NCBI RefSeq assembly: GCF_039527675.1
Contig: NZ_BAAAKI010000025.1
Location: 1 to 64,000 of the forward strand
Length of the DNA: 64,000 bases
Source: Luteococcus sanguinis
Lineage (GTDB): Bacteria; Actinomycetota; Actinomycetes; Propionibacteriales; Propionibacteriaceae
Reading direction: 5' to 3'
Below are positions 53,262-63,656 of the stretch, in pieces. The position numbers and the translations under genes were made by a program. The notes under the pieces are model-generated. The model made no database searches. It saw only the letters and a list, made by a program, of their open reading frames with translations, and was not told the DNA's origin. Within the stretch, counting starts at the first letter, position 1, and every line of letters starts with the position of its first letter.

Positions 53262-54140
53262 TCAGGGTTGGATCTTGAGGCTCCCGGCGGGCCGTCTGAG
53301 GTGTCCCCCGGAGCGTTTGGCGCGTTCGTCCACGAGCTCGATGATGCGGGCGGCCGCTTCTTCGAGCGCAAGGCCGGTGGTGTCGATCACCGGGCAGCGC
53401 AGCCTGCGCTGGATCTCGCCCACCTCGTCCAGTTCGTCATAGATCTTCGCGAGGTCGGCGTAGCCGTCCTTGGTGCCGAAACCGCCCAGGCTCTTCACGC
53501 GTCGGTTGCGGATCTGGAGCAGCCGTTCGGCGTCGATGGTCAGACCGACGATGCGCCAGCGCTCCAGCCCCCACAGTTCGGCCGGTGGTTCGATGCCGGG
53601 GACGAGTGGGACGTTGACCGTCTTGTAGCCGCAGTAGCCCAGGTAGATCGACAGCGGGGTCTTGCCCGAGCGGGAGGCGCCGACCAGGCAGATGTCGCAC
53701 TCGCGCAGCGCGACGGGCATGGCGCCGTCGTCATTGCGGACGGCGAACTCCATCGCCGAGATGCGCTCGAAGTAGTCGGCCTCGACGCCGACAGGGCGCC
53801 GGACCACCTCGTCCGCCTCGGCGCCGGTGGCCTGCTCGATCGCGCCCAGCGCGCCGCCCAACAGGTCGGCCGCGGGGATGGACAGTTCCTCACAGGCCTT
53901 GGCGACCAGGTCGCGCATGTGCTCGTTGACCAGGGTGTACAGCACGACGCGCCGCGGGTGGACGTCTTTGCGCAGTGCGTCGAAGACCCGGAGCAGTGCG
54001 TCCGGGCTGGACGTGCGCGGGTGTCGGATGATGGTGAAGGCGGTGTCGGTGAACTGGGCCTGCGCAGCGCGCGCGAGACGGGCCGCCGTCTCCCCGGTGG
54101 AGTCGGCGATCACGTGGATCTCGAGTGGCTCCGTCGCCAT
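53262..54140 (-). CDS. Pyruvate phosphate dikinase regulatory protein (PSRP/DUF299)
   Basis: 292 residues of the bifunctional kinase/pyrophosphorylase family that phosphorylates the active-site Thr of PPDK with ADP and removes it with Pi. IHVIADSTGETA starts the domain; the P-loop GASRSGKTPLS is at 154-164; NVPLVPGIEPP follows. PEP synthase uses a homologous regulator, but the adjacent ppdK makes PPDK the natural target. It lies 123 nt upstream of ppdK on the same strand. The start seems leaderless. Confidence 0.93.
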   Translation of the reverse strand: MATEPLEIHVIADSTGETAARLARAAQAQFTDTAFTIIRHPRTSSPDALLRVFDALRKDVHPRRVVLYTLVNEHMRDLVAKACEELSIPAADLLGGALGAIEQATGAEADEVVRRPVGVEADYFERISAMEFAVRNDDGAMPVALRECDICLVGASRSGKTPLSIYLGYCGYKTVNVPLVPGIEPPAELWGLERWRIVGLTIDAERLLQIRNRRVKSLGGFGTKDGYADLAKIYDELDEVGEIQRRLRCPVIDTTGLALEEAAARIIELVDERAKRSGGHLRRPAGSLKIQP

Positions 54141-54147
54141 GGCGTCG

Positions 54148-54153
54148 AACCTA
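54148..54153 (-). promoter_or_regulatory. Leaderless -10 box, PPDK regulator
   Basis: TAGGTT on the minus strand lies 7 nt before the ATG at 54140. No Shine-Dalgarno sequence is present. Confidence 0.55.
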
Positions 54154-54190
54154 TCTCCCCCGGCACACGGCGCATAGGGCGGGGGGCGTA

Positions 54191-55267
54191 ATGGGGGAGA
54201 ATCTGCGCGTGGACCCCACCGAATCACTGCTGCTGGTCGAATCCGCCGACGTCCATCCCGGGCGGGCGCGGCGGTTGGTCGTCATCGACCTGCCCGGCTT
54301 GCGGGAGGTCGCCGGCGAGTACGCGGACGAGGTTGTCTGCTGGGACGACGTGACCGCCGACCCGACGCCGCGGGCGGCGGGTGACCCCTTCGGTGAACTG
54401 GCTGACGCCGTGCGCGGCGCTGACCTGGTCTGGATGGCGCTGCCCAAGGCGCTCGGTGGCCTGGACGAGTACGCCGGCCTGGTCGCCCAACACGCGGCCG
54501 ATTCCGTGCTGGTGCTCGCAACCGGACGGGAGAAGTTCCTCAACCGGACGATGAACGAAGTGCTCGCCGCGCACTTCGGCTCGGTGCGCGCCAGCCTGGG
54601 TCGTCAGAAGTCCCGGGTGCTCCACGCGTCCAGCCCCCTGGGATCCCCGACTCTGTCGAGGGGTTGGCCACGCTCCCAACACAACGACGCCCTCTCACTG
54701 GAGCTCTGGGCCCACGGGAACACCTTCGCCGGAACCAAACCCGACCCCGGCACCCGCCTGCTGCTGGACCAACTGCCCAGCCTGGCGCGCGATCTGCCCG
54801 ACGGCGCTCGTGTGCTGGATCTGGGCTGCGGCAACGGGACCATCACCGCCACCCTTGGACGGCTGCGGCCCGACCTTGACCTTCTCGCCAGCGACAACTC
54901 CCGCGCCGCGGTGGCCGCCACCGCCCGCACCGCCGAGGCCAACGGCGTCACCGCCCAGGTGCTGCTGGCCGACGGACTGTCGGGCTGGCCCGATGCCGAC
55001 CTGGACCTCGTGGTGACCAACCCGCCCTTCCACGTGGGCCACGCCAAGGACTCGTCCGCCACGCTCGCCTTCTTCGACGAACTCCCCCGCGTCCTGCGCC
55101 TCGGTGTGCAAAGAGAGAGCGCCCACGACAAGGGCGGTCAGGTCTGGTGCGTGTTCAACTCCCACCTGCCGTGGCGGTCCCGGCTGAACCAGGTGGTCGG
55201 CCCGACCGAGGTGGTGGCCCAGAACCCCAAGTTCATGGTCACCCGGTCGCGGCTGCGGCTGCGCTAG
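54191..55267 (+). CDS. RsmC/RlmG-like rRNA guanine-N2 methyltransferase
   Basis: 358 residues. A degenerate N-terminal half precedes the catalytic S-adenosylmethionine domain (about 200-358) with motif I VLDLGCGNGTITATL and the guanine-N2 motif VVTNPPFHVG. Between them LWAHGNTFAGTKPDPGTRLLLDQ is typical of the MTS family. It probably methylates rRNA. Start 54191 was chosen; a GTG at 54209 with GGGGGAG 9 nt upstream is an alternative. It is divergent from the PPDK regulator. Confidence 0.88.
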   Translation: MGENLRVDPTESLLLVESADVHPGRARRLVVIDLPGLREVAGEYADEVVCWDDVTADPTPRAAGDPFGELADAVRGADLVWMALPKALGGLDEYAGLVAQHAADSVLVLATGREKFLNRTMNEVLAAHFGSVRASLGRQKSRVLHASSPLGSPTLSRGWPRSQHNDALSLELWAHGNTFAGTKPDPGTRLLLDQLPSLARDLPDGARVLDLGCGNGTITATLGRLRPDLDLLASDNSRAAVAATARTAEANGVTAQVLLADGLSGWPDADLDLVVTNPPFHVGHAKDSSATLAFFDELPRVLRLGVQRESAHDKGGQVWCVFNSHLPWRSRLNQVVGPTEVVAQNPKFMVTRSRLRLR

Positions 55268-55412
55268 CGGCGAGTGACGCGAACGCCGGGACCGTGGTGG
55301 CCAGACCAGCGAGGTATTGCGTCAGCGGGCGCAGGAAGGGCCGGACTCGAATGATCAGCCCTCACCGCCTGATCGATGGAGCGTCCGGGTTCACCGGGAG
55401 CGCCCAGATCGC

Positions 55413-55430
55413 ACACAGGCTCGGCACAGC
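55413..55430 (+). promoter_or_regulatory. PhoP-like direct repeat before the low-complexity membrane protein
   Basis: ACACAGG (55413-55419) and GCACAGC (55424-55430) at 11-bp spacing, ending 45 nt before the ATG at 55476. The sequence and spacing match the boxes at 27735, 30123 and 32386. The rest of 55268-55475 holds no gene. Confidence 0.65.
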
Positions 55431-55475
55431 CTCGGCGCGGACCATCGCAGGTGATCCAGTGAAAGGACCTCCCAG

Positions 55476-56045
55476 ATGACCACTCCGGGCCACGAGCAGT
55501 TCGACCCGAGCGTCCCGCAGCCGTGGGGCACCGATCCCCACCCGGCCCAACTGGCCGCCCAGAGCGGCCAGGCGGCCACCCAGCAGGCGACCCCCCAGCA
55601 GACGACCACCCAGCAGGCGCAGAACGACACCCAGGCCCAGCAAGGGCAGCAGTACGCGATCACCACTGACCAGGCTGCGGCGCAGAACGCCGCCCACACG
55701 GGCACAACCGGGGCCGCCAGCGCCAAGCGCTGGGGCACCCAGACCCTCATCGCCGCCACCATCGGTGCGGCCATGGTCGGCGCGGGTGGCGTCGCTGCGG
55801 CCAATGCCTTCGGCGCCGACACCACCGGCACCTCCCAGCAGCAGGGCCCCGGCGGCATGCAGGGCGGCCCCGGCGGCATGGGCATGCCCGGACAGAACGG
55901 CAACTCCAACACGGGGACGTCGAACAGCGGGACGTCGAACAGCAACTCCGGCACGTCCAACTCCGGCACCACCCAGCAGGGTGGCCAGGGCGGCGTGATG
56001 CCCGGCAACGGACAGCCGCCGCAGGGCAACACGTCCGGCTCCTGA
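55476..56045 (+). CDS. Low-complexity single-pass membrane protein, likely regulon member
   Basis: 189 residues. A Gln/Thr-rich cytoplasmic N-terminus (1-85) leads to one helix (about 89-112, LIAATIGAAMVGAGGVAAANA). The outer tail is Gly/Met/Gln-rich (GPGGMQGGPGGMGMPGQNGN), then TSNSGTSNS-type repeats and GGQGGVMPGNGQPPQG. The tail's composition resembles that of the GT39 tail, and both genes have the same operator type. AAAGGA lies 9 nt before the ATG. It may be a substrate or partner of the glycosyltransferase. I recognise no family. Confidence 0.75.
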   Translation: MTTPGHEQFDPSVPQPWGTDPHPAQLAAQSGQAATQQATPQQTTTQQAQNDTQAQQGQQYAITTDQAAAQNAAHTGTTGAASAKRWGTQTLIAATIGAAMVGAGGVAAANAFGADTTGTSQQQGPGGMQGGPGGMGMPGQNGNSNTGTSNSGTSNSNSGTSNSGTTQQGGQGGVMPGNGQPPQGNTSGS

Positions 56046-56066
56046 AGCTCGCACGAACGAAGGCCC

Positions 56067-56575
56067 ATGAGCAGCACCTGTGAGGCCCCGGCCGTCCACA
56101 CCGTCGCGCCCGACTGGCGGCTGTGGACGGTCGAGGCGCGTCTGGTCGTCACCGACCCCACGGCCCTCGACCACGCGATCGAGATCTGCCACGCCATCAC
56201 CGACGAGGTGGACGAGTTGGCCTCCCGCTTTCGGAGCGACTCCCCCTGGTAAGTCTGGGCGGTGACCTCGCCACTGCTGGCCCCGTGCCCGAAGGTGGTT
56301 GGCAGGTGTTCGTCCACGATCTCCCCACCGACCCGTCCCAAACCATCACCCCGACCGACGGCATGGCCGTGGCCACGTCGTCCACCCAGAAGCGCCGTTG
56401 GACGGCATCTGGACGAGCGGCCCACCACATGCTCGACCCGCGGACCCTCACCCCCGCCCCGGTGGGCTGGCACAGCGTGACGGTGGCCGCCCCCAGCGCG
56501 GCCCTGGCCAACACCTTGTCGTGCTCGCTCTCAACGGGTGGCCGATCTGACGCGCCGGTCGCGCCCCACCAATAG
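56067..56575 (+). pseudogene. apbE (FAD:protein FMN transferase) with internal deletion
   Basis: The first frame (56067-56252, 61 codons) reads like the ApbE N-terminus and stops just after ELASRFRSDSPW. A second frame resumes at once with VSLGGDLATAGPVPEGGW, then GMAVATSSTQKRRW and HHMLDPRTLTPAPVGWHSVT, the ApbE C-terminal half. The central FAD-binding part is missing and the frame changes at about 56230-56250. The total of about 510 bp compares with about 750-800 bp in intact genes. It cannot make a functional flavin transferase. Confidence 0.8.
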
Positions 56576-56578
56576 GCT
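56573..56578 (+). promoter_or_regulatory. Leaderless -10 box, serB
   Basis: TAGGCT lies 6 nt before the GTG at 56585 and overlaps the stop codon of the apbE remnant. No Shine-Dalgarno sequence fits. Confidence 0.6.
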
Positions 56579-56584
56579 GCCCGC

Positions 56585-57463
56585 GTGAGCGTGCGCATCG
56601 CCCTGGCCAGCCCCGAACCCATCCCGAGCGAGGTCATCGACCTCGCCCTCGGCATGCTCGAGGCGCCGGTTCCCGAACCGGCCACCGAGCGCCCCTGGGG
56701 CCACGGATGGTCGGCAACCGGTGAGCTGCCGCCAGAGCTGTCGGACGTCCACTCCGCGCGCCGGGCCCTGCGTCCGTTGGCCGCCCACGGCGTCGACGCG
56801 ACCGTGGTCGAGGGCCACTTGGCCAGCAACCCGCCGGCCTTGTTGATCTTGGACGTCGACTCGACGCTCACCACCTCGGAGGCCATCGACGAGCTGGCGG
56901 CCGAGGCGGGCGCCGGCGAACAGGTCGCCGAGATCACCGCCCGCGCGATGCGCGGCGAACTCGACTTCCGCGAGAGCCTCACCGCGCGCGTCGCCACCCT
57001 CAAAGGCCTGGACGCGAGCGTCTTCGAGCGGGTCCGGGAGCGCACCAGCTTCTCCCCCGGCGCCGAGCGCCTCATCCGCGCCGTGGCCGCCTCCGGAGCC
57101 CGCGTGGCGCTCGTGTCCGGCGGCTTCGCCGAAATCGTGGTCCCCTTGGTCGCGCACCTGCCCGTCCACGAGGTCTCCGCGAACACCTTGGAGGTCATCG
57201 ACGGGCGACTGACCGGACGCGTGCTGGGCGCGGTCGTCGATCGCGCCGCCAAGCGCACCCACCTGCTGCGTCACGCGGCCGAGTTGGGCATCGAGGCCGA
57301 CCGGGCCGTCGCCGTCGGGGACGGAGCCAATGATCTGGACATGATCGGCGCCGCAGGTCTGGGCGTCGCCTACTGCGCCAAGCCCCTGGCCGCAGACCAG
57401 GCCGACGCGACCATCAGCTTCCCCCGGCTGGACGCGGTCACCGCCTACTTGCGCCTGGGCTGA
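56585..57463 (+). CDS. serB: Phosphoserine phosphatase
   Basis: 292-residue HAD phosphatase for the last step of serine synthesis. The N-terminal 85 residues resemble a reduced regulatory domain. The HAD motifs are DVDSTLT (90-96, nucleophile Asp90), VSGGF with the Ser, a Lys in AKRTHLL and VGDGANDLDMIG. RESL and FSPGAERLI form the cap region typical of SerB. It seems to be leaderless with a GTG start. It is downstream of the broken apbE but has its own promoter. Confidence 0.92.
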   Translation: MSVRIALASPEPIPSEVIDLALGMLEAPVPEPATERPWGHGWSATGELPPELSDVHSARRALRPLAAHGVDATVVEGHLASNPPALLILDVDSTLTTSEAIDELAAEAGAGEQVAEITARAMRGELDFRESLTARVATLKGLDASVFERVRERTSFSPGAERLIRAVAASGARVALVSGGFAEIVVPLVAHLPVHEVSANTLEVIDGRLTGRVLGAVVDRAAKRTHLLRHAAELGIEADRAVAVGDGANDLDMIGAAGLGVAYCAKPLAADQADATISFPRLDAVTAYLRLG

Positions 57464-57636
57464 GCACCCTCTGGGATGGCGCCAAACCGCCCTTCCGCCA
57501 ACAGCGGAGGCCGCCCCTCCCAATGGGGGTAGCAGCACCCCTGACCAGCACCGTTACCGTCGAACGGATGGCCCGCGAGCCGGTGGCTGGACTCCTTTCG
57601 TCCGCGCCCCGGCGCCGTTCGACGACAGGAGTTCGC

Positions 57637-59889
<2,253 letters not shown>

Positions 59890-59926
59890 CAGCAGGGACG
59901 ATGCACTGAGGGGTGCGCACAACACA

Positions 59927-59962
59927 GCCGGGGCGTGGGTCCGAAAGGATCCACGCCCCGGC
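59927..59962 (+). terminator. Terminator of katE
   Basis: A 12-bp perfect stem (59927-59938 with 59951-59962) that extends by four more pairs, including a G-U, to a GAAA tetraloop. It lies 37 nt after the stop. Confidence 0.85.
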
Positions 59963-60104
59963 CGTCCGCGTTCTGCAACCGGATCGGCCACGGACGTCCG
60001 GTGCGTTGGGCAGCGCACGAGGAATTGGGTAGCCTGAGCGACAGCAGCCCTGTCGACGGGTCAACGTCGAGCGTCGTCAGGCCAACCGTTTTCAAGGAGG
60101 AAAC

Positions 60105-61619
60105 ATGGCAGGTCGCATCCGCAACGAGGGTTACCGCAGCAAGGTCATGTCCGCCGCTGATGCCGCTGGGCTGATCCAGCACGGCGACAAGATCGGCTTC
60201 GCGGGCTTCACCGGTTCGGGCTACCCGAAGGAGTTCCCGCAGGCGCTTGCGAACCACATCAAGGAGGCCCAAGGTCGCGGCGAGCAGTTCACCGTCGACA
60301 TGTTCACCGGCGCCTCGACCGCTCCCGAGCTCGACGGTGCGCTGGCCGAGACCGGTGGCGTCGGCTTCCGCACGCCCTACCAGTCCGACCCCATCATGCG
60401 GTCCAAGATCAACGACGGCACCTCCTTCTACAGCGACATCCACCTGTCGCACCTGGCGAACCAGATCACCTACGGCTACTTCGGCAAGATCAACGTCGCC
60501 GTCATCGAGGCGACCATGATCCTCGAGGACGGCTCGGTCGTCCCCTCGTCGTCGGTCGGCATGAACCGCACCTACCTGGAGCAGGCCGACAAGATCATCA
60601 TCGAGGTCAACGAGTGGCAGTCCGAGGGCCTGTACGGCATGCACGACATCTACGGTGACATCGCGGTGCTGCCCCCGAACCGCAAGCCGCTGCCGATCAC
60701 GTCCCCCTCCGACCGCATCGGCAAGCCGGTCTACGACATCGACCCGAACAAGGTCGTCGCCGTCATCGAGACCAGCGATCCCGACCGCAACAGCCCCTTC
60801 AAGCCGCTGGACGAGGACTCGAAGAAGATTGCCGGCTACCTGCTGGACTTCTTCGGCTCCGAGGTCAAGGCCGGTCGCCTGCCTGAGAACCTGAACCCGC
60901 TGCAGTCGGGCGTCGGCAACATCGCCAACGCCGTGCTGGCCGGCCTGCTCGAGGGCCCCTTCGAGAACCTCACCTCCTACACCGAGGTGATCCAGGACGG
61001 CATGGTCGACCTGCTCGACTCCGGCAAGCTGACGGTTGCCTCGGCCACCGCCTTCTCCCTGTCGCCCGAGTACGCGAACAAGATGAACGACAACGCGTCC
61101 GAGTACGCGAAGAAGATCATCCTTCGCCCGCAGGATGTCTCGAACCACCCCGAGGCCATCCGCCGCATGGGCGTCATCTCCTGCAACGGCATGATCGAGG
61201 CCGACATCTACGGCAATGTGAACTCGACCCACGTCATGGGCTCGAAGATGCAGAACGGCATCGGCGGCTCGGGCGACTTCACCCGCAACGCCTTCTTCTC
61301 GGCCTTCGTGTCGCCGTCCACCGCGAAGGGCGGCGCCATCTCGGCGATCGTCCCCATGGTCAACCACGTCGACCACACCGAGCATGACGTGCAGGTGATC
61401 ATCACCGAGCAGGGCATCGCCGACCTGCGTGGCCTGGCTCCCCGCCAGCGCGCGAAGAAGATCATCGAGAACTGCGCCCACCCCGACTACAAGCCCGCAC
61501 TGCTCGACTACTTCGAGCACGCGCAGAAGGTCGCCAATGGCCAGCACACCCCGCACGACCTCACCAAGTCGCTGTCGTGGCACTCGAAGTTCCTGGCCGA
61601 GGGCACGATGAAGCCCTGA
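60105..61619 (+). CDS. Succinyl-CoA:acetate CoA-transferase / acetyl-CoA hydrolase family
   Basis: 504-residue class I CoA-transferase. GFAGFTGSGYPKEFPQAL opens it. The catalytic Glu lies in LTSYTEVIQDG. GGSGDFTRNAFFSAF and VNHVDHTEHDVQVIITEQG are typical of the acetyl-CoA hydrolase/transferase family. In propionic-acid bacteria such enzymes move CoA between succinate, acetate and propionate. AAGGAGG lies 5 nt before the ATG. It forms a single-gene unit between two strong terminators, suggesting high expression. Confidence 0.92.
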   Translation: MAGRIRNEGYRSKVMSAADAAGLIQHGDKIGFAGFTGSGYPKEFPQALANHIKEAQGRGEQFTVDMFTGASTAPELDGALAETGGVGFRTPYQSDPIMRSKINDGTSFYSDIHLSHLANQITYGYFGKINVAVIEATMILEDGSVVPSSSVGMNRTYLEQADKIIIEVNEWQSEGLYGMHDIYGDIAVLPPNRKPLPITSPSDRIGKPVYDIDPNKVVAVIETSDPDRNSPFKPLDEDSKKIAGYLLDFFGSEVKAGRLPENLNPLQSGVGNIANAVLAGLLEGPFENLTSYTEVIQDGMVDLLDSGKLTVASATAFSLSPEYANKMNDNASEYAKKIILRPQDVSNHPEAIRRMGVISCNGMIEADIYGNVNSTHVMGSKMQNGIGGSGDFTRNAFFSAFVSPSTAKGGAISAIVPMVNHVDHTEHDVQVIITEQGIADLRGLAPRQRAKKIIENCAHPDYKPALLDYFEHAQKVANGQHTPHDLTKSLSWHSKFLAEGTMKP

Positions 61620-61674
61620 TCGGGACGTCGCGTTCGTTGATCATGATCTATTGATCTTGGTTTGCTGACCAGCC

Positions 61675-61731
61675 AGTGGCCCCGCACCCCGATGGGTGCG
61701 GGGCCACTGTCGCTCGACCCCCAGTGGGGTC
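61675..61731 (+). terminator. Tandem terminator hairpins after the CoA-transferase
   Basis: The first is a 15-bp perfect stem (61675-61689 with 61694-61708) with a CGAT loop; the second is a 6-bp stem (61716-61721 with 61726-61731). The rest of 61620-61856 holds only the next promoter. Confidence 0.85.
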
Positions 61732-61844
61732 TTGCCATCCGCCCCGGCCAGAACTGCTCGACCGGGTGGTCGCAGCCCAGCGCCCGCTTGGCCAACAGTG
61801 CAGCCCCGCACGCAGAGGTTGCGGACTGTGCACACGCCGCTGGT

Positions 61845-61850
61845 TAGGGT
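61845..61850 (+). promoter_or_regulatory. Leaderless -10 box, M20 amidohydrolase
   Basis: TAGGGT lies 6 nt before the ATG at 61857. No Shine-Dalgarno sequence is present. Confidence 0.55.
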
Positions 61851-61856
61851 TGGACC

Positions 61857-63029
61857 ATGACCGACCTCGTCGCCCTACGCCGCGAACTGCACCGCGCACC
61901 CGAGGTGGGCCTGCAGTTGCCGAAGACCCAGGCCCGGCTGCTCCGCGAACTCGAGGGACTGCCGCTCGAGGTCACCACCGGCGCCGCACTGACGTCCATC
62001 ACCGCCGTGCTGCGCGGCGGCGCCCACGACGGGAACGGGCGGGTCGTCCTGCTGCGCGCCGACATGGACGCCCTTCCGGTCACCGAGCAGACCGGGCTCG
62101 ACTACGCATCCACCAATGGCGCCATGCACGCCTGCGGCCACGACCTGCACATGGCGATGCTGGTGGGCGCGGCCCGTCACCTCAGCGCCCAGCGCGACGA
62201 ACTGCCCGGCGACGTGGTCTTCATGTTCCAGCCGGGTGAGGAGGGCAACAACGGCGCCGGGATCATGATCGACGAGGGCATCCTCGAAGCGGCCGGACGT
62301 CGCGCCGACCAGGCCTTCGCGTTGCACGTCTGGGCTGCGCACATGCCGCCCGGGCTGTTCACCAGCCGTCCGGGCACCGTCATGAGCACCTCCGGGACCC
62401 TCGACGTGACCATCCGCGGCAAGGGCGGCCACGGATCGACCCCCCACCTCGCCAAGGATCCAGTACCCGCCATGGCGGAGATGATCACCTCCCTGCAGGT
62501 GCTCGTGACCCGCAACGTCGACGTCTTCGACCCGGCCGTCATCACCGTCGGACGCGTCGCCGCCGGCACGGCGCGCAACGTGATCCCCGCCACTGCCGAG
62601 TTCAACGCGACCATCCGCGCCTTCAGTCGGGAGACCCAGGACCGGGTCTTCGAACTCATCGGTCCGCTGCTCAGCGGCATCGCCAGCGCCCATGGCGTCG
62701 AGGTCGACATCGACCTGGAACGGGACTACCCCGCCACCGTGAACGACGAGGCTTCGGTGCAGCTGGCGCGTCGCGCCGTTCGCGACGAATTCGGGGATGA
62801 CCGGTGGGCCGATCTTGCGCATCCGATGAACGCGTCGGAGGACTTCAGCCGCGTGCTGGAGGCCGTCCCCGGAGCCTTCCTGCTCTACTCCGCCGTGGCG
62901 GCGGACGCCGACCCCGCCACCATGGAGAACAACCACTCGCCGCTGGCCCGCTATGACGACTCTGTACTCGTCGACGGCGCCCACCTGCTCGCCGAGCTGG
63001 CCCGCCGCTCCCTGCGGGGCGAGGCATGA
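61857..63029 (+). CDS. M20D-family amidohydrolase
   Basis: 390-residue metal-dependent amidohydrolase of the hippurate/IAA-amino-acid hydrolase group. RRELHRAPEVGLQLPKTQA opens it. Metal ligands lie in HACGHDLHMA, the GEEGNNGA pair and the HVWAAH region; the dimerisation domain has IRGKGGHGSTPH, and NASEDFS ends the site. It cleaves acyl groups from amino acids or peptides. The final codons overlap the next ATG (ATGA), coupling it to the Nudix gene. Confidence 0.93.
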   Translation: MTDLVALRRELHRAPEVGLQLPKTQARLLRELEGLPLEVTTGAALTSITAVLRGGAHDGNGRVVLLRADMDALPVTEQTGLDYASTNGAMHACGHDLHMAMLVGAARHLSAQRDELPGDVVFMFQPGEEGNNGAGIMIDEGILEAAGRRADQAFALHVWAAHMPPGLFTSRPGTVMSTSGTLDVTIRGKGGHGSTPHLAKDPVPAMAEMITSLQVLVTRNVDVFDPAVITVGRVAAGTARNVIPATAEFNATIRAFSRETQDRVFELIGPLLSGIASAHGVEVDIDLERDYPATVNDEASVQLARRAVRDEFGDDRWADLAHPMNASEDFSRVLEAVPGAFLLYSAVAADADPATMENNHSPLARYDDSVLVDGAHLLAELARRSLRGEA

Positions 63030-63583
63030 GCGACCTGCGTGACTCCGCCCGCGCGACGCTGGCTGGCTGGCACGCGCCGACGCCCAGCCAGCAGGCGCTC
63101 CGCGAGGCCTACTTGGGCATCATCGACGCCCGCGAGGACGTCTGCCGCCGCAGCTGCCTGCCGGGGCACCTCACCGCCTCCGCGCTGGTGTTGGACCCCG
63201 ATGGCAACGCCTGCCTGGTGCACCACAAGATCGTCGGCGCGTGGCTGCAGCCCGGTGGGCACGTCGAGGAGACAACGGACGAAACCCTCGCGGACGCCGC
63301 CCTGCGCGAGGCGGGTGAGGAGACCGGGCTGCCCGACCTGGTCATCGATCCAGTGCCCGTGCACCTGGACGTGCACCCGATCACCTGCCGCGGTTCGGCC
63401 GGCCCGACGCGGCACTTCGACGTCCGCTTCCTGGTGCTCGCACCACACGTCCCGCCCGTTGTCAGCGCGGAGTCACACGACGTCCGCTGGTTCGCCCCGG
63501 CCGAGTGGACGAGCTTGCGCACCGAATTGCAGGAAACCCTGGCCGCCGCCCGCCAGCGCCAACTGGACCCCCGCCGTGGCTGA
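63026..63583 (+). CDS. Nudix hydrolase
   Basis: 185 residues. The Nudix box GGHVEETTDETLADAALREA continues to GEETGL (about residues 77-102), matching GX5EX7REUXEEXGU. The preceding LVHHKIVGAWLQPGGH and the closing HDVRWFAPAEW are typical. The substrate (a nucleoside-diphosphate-X compound) cannot be told. It is translationally coupled to the amidohydrolase by a 4-nt overlap. Confidence 0.92.
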   Translation: MSDLRDSARATLAGWHAPTPSQQALREAYLGIIDAREDVCRRSCLPGHLTASALVLDPDGNACLVHHKIVGAWLQPGGHVEETTDETLADAALREAGEETGLPDLVIDPVPVHLDVHPITCRGSAGPTRHFDVRFLVLAPHVPPVVSAESHDVRWFAPAEWTSLRTELQETLAAARQRQLDPRRG

Positions 63584-63656
63584 GCCCGCGCGCCGCCGCG
63601 GACGTCGACCCGCCGATGGCGCACCACTGGTGCAATGGCAAGCAGGAGCTGTTCAC

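Noticed and set aside
57464..57636. Terminator-like hairpins between serB and katE
   Set aside because: The stems are five to six pairs, interrupted, and without U-tracts; nothing firm could be claimed.
59911..59930. ACACAGC near 59922 as another regulator box
   Set aside because: No second unit lies 11 bp away and the site is part of the katE terminator region.
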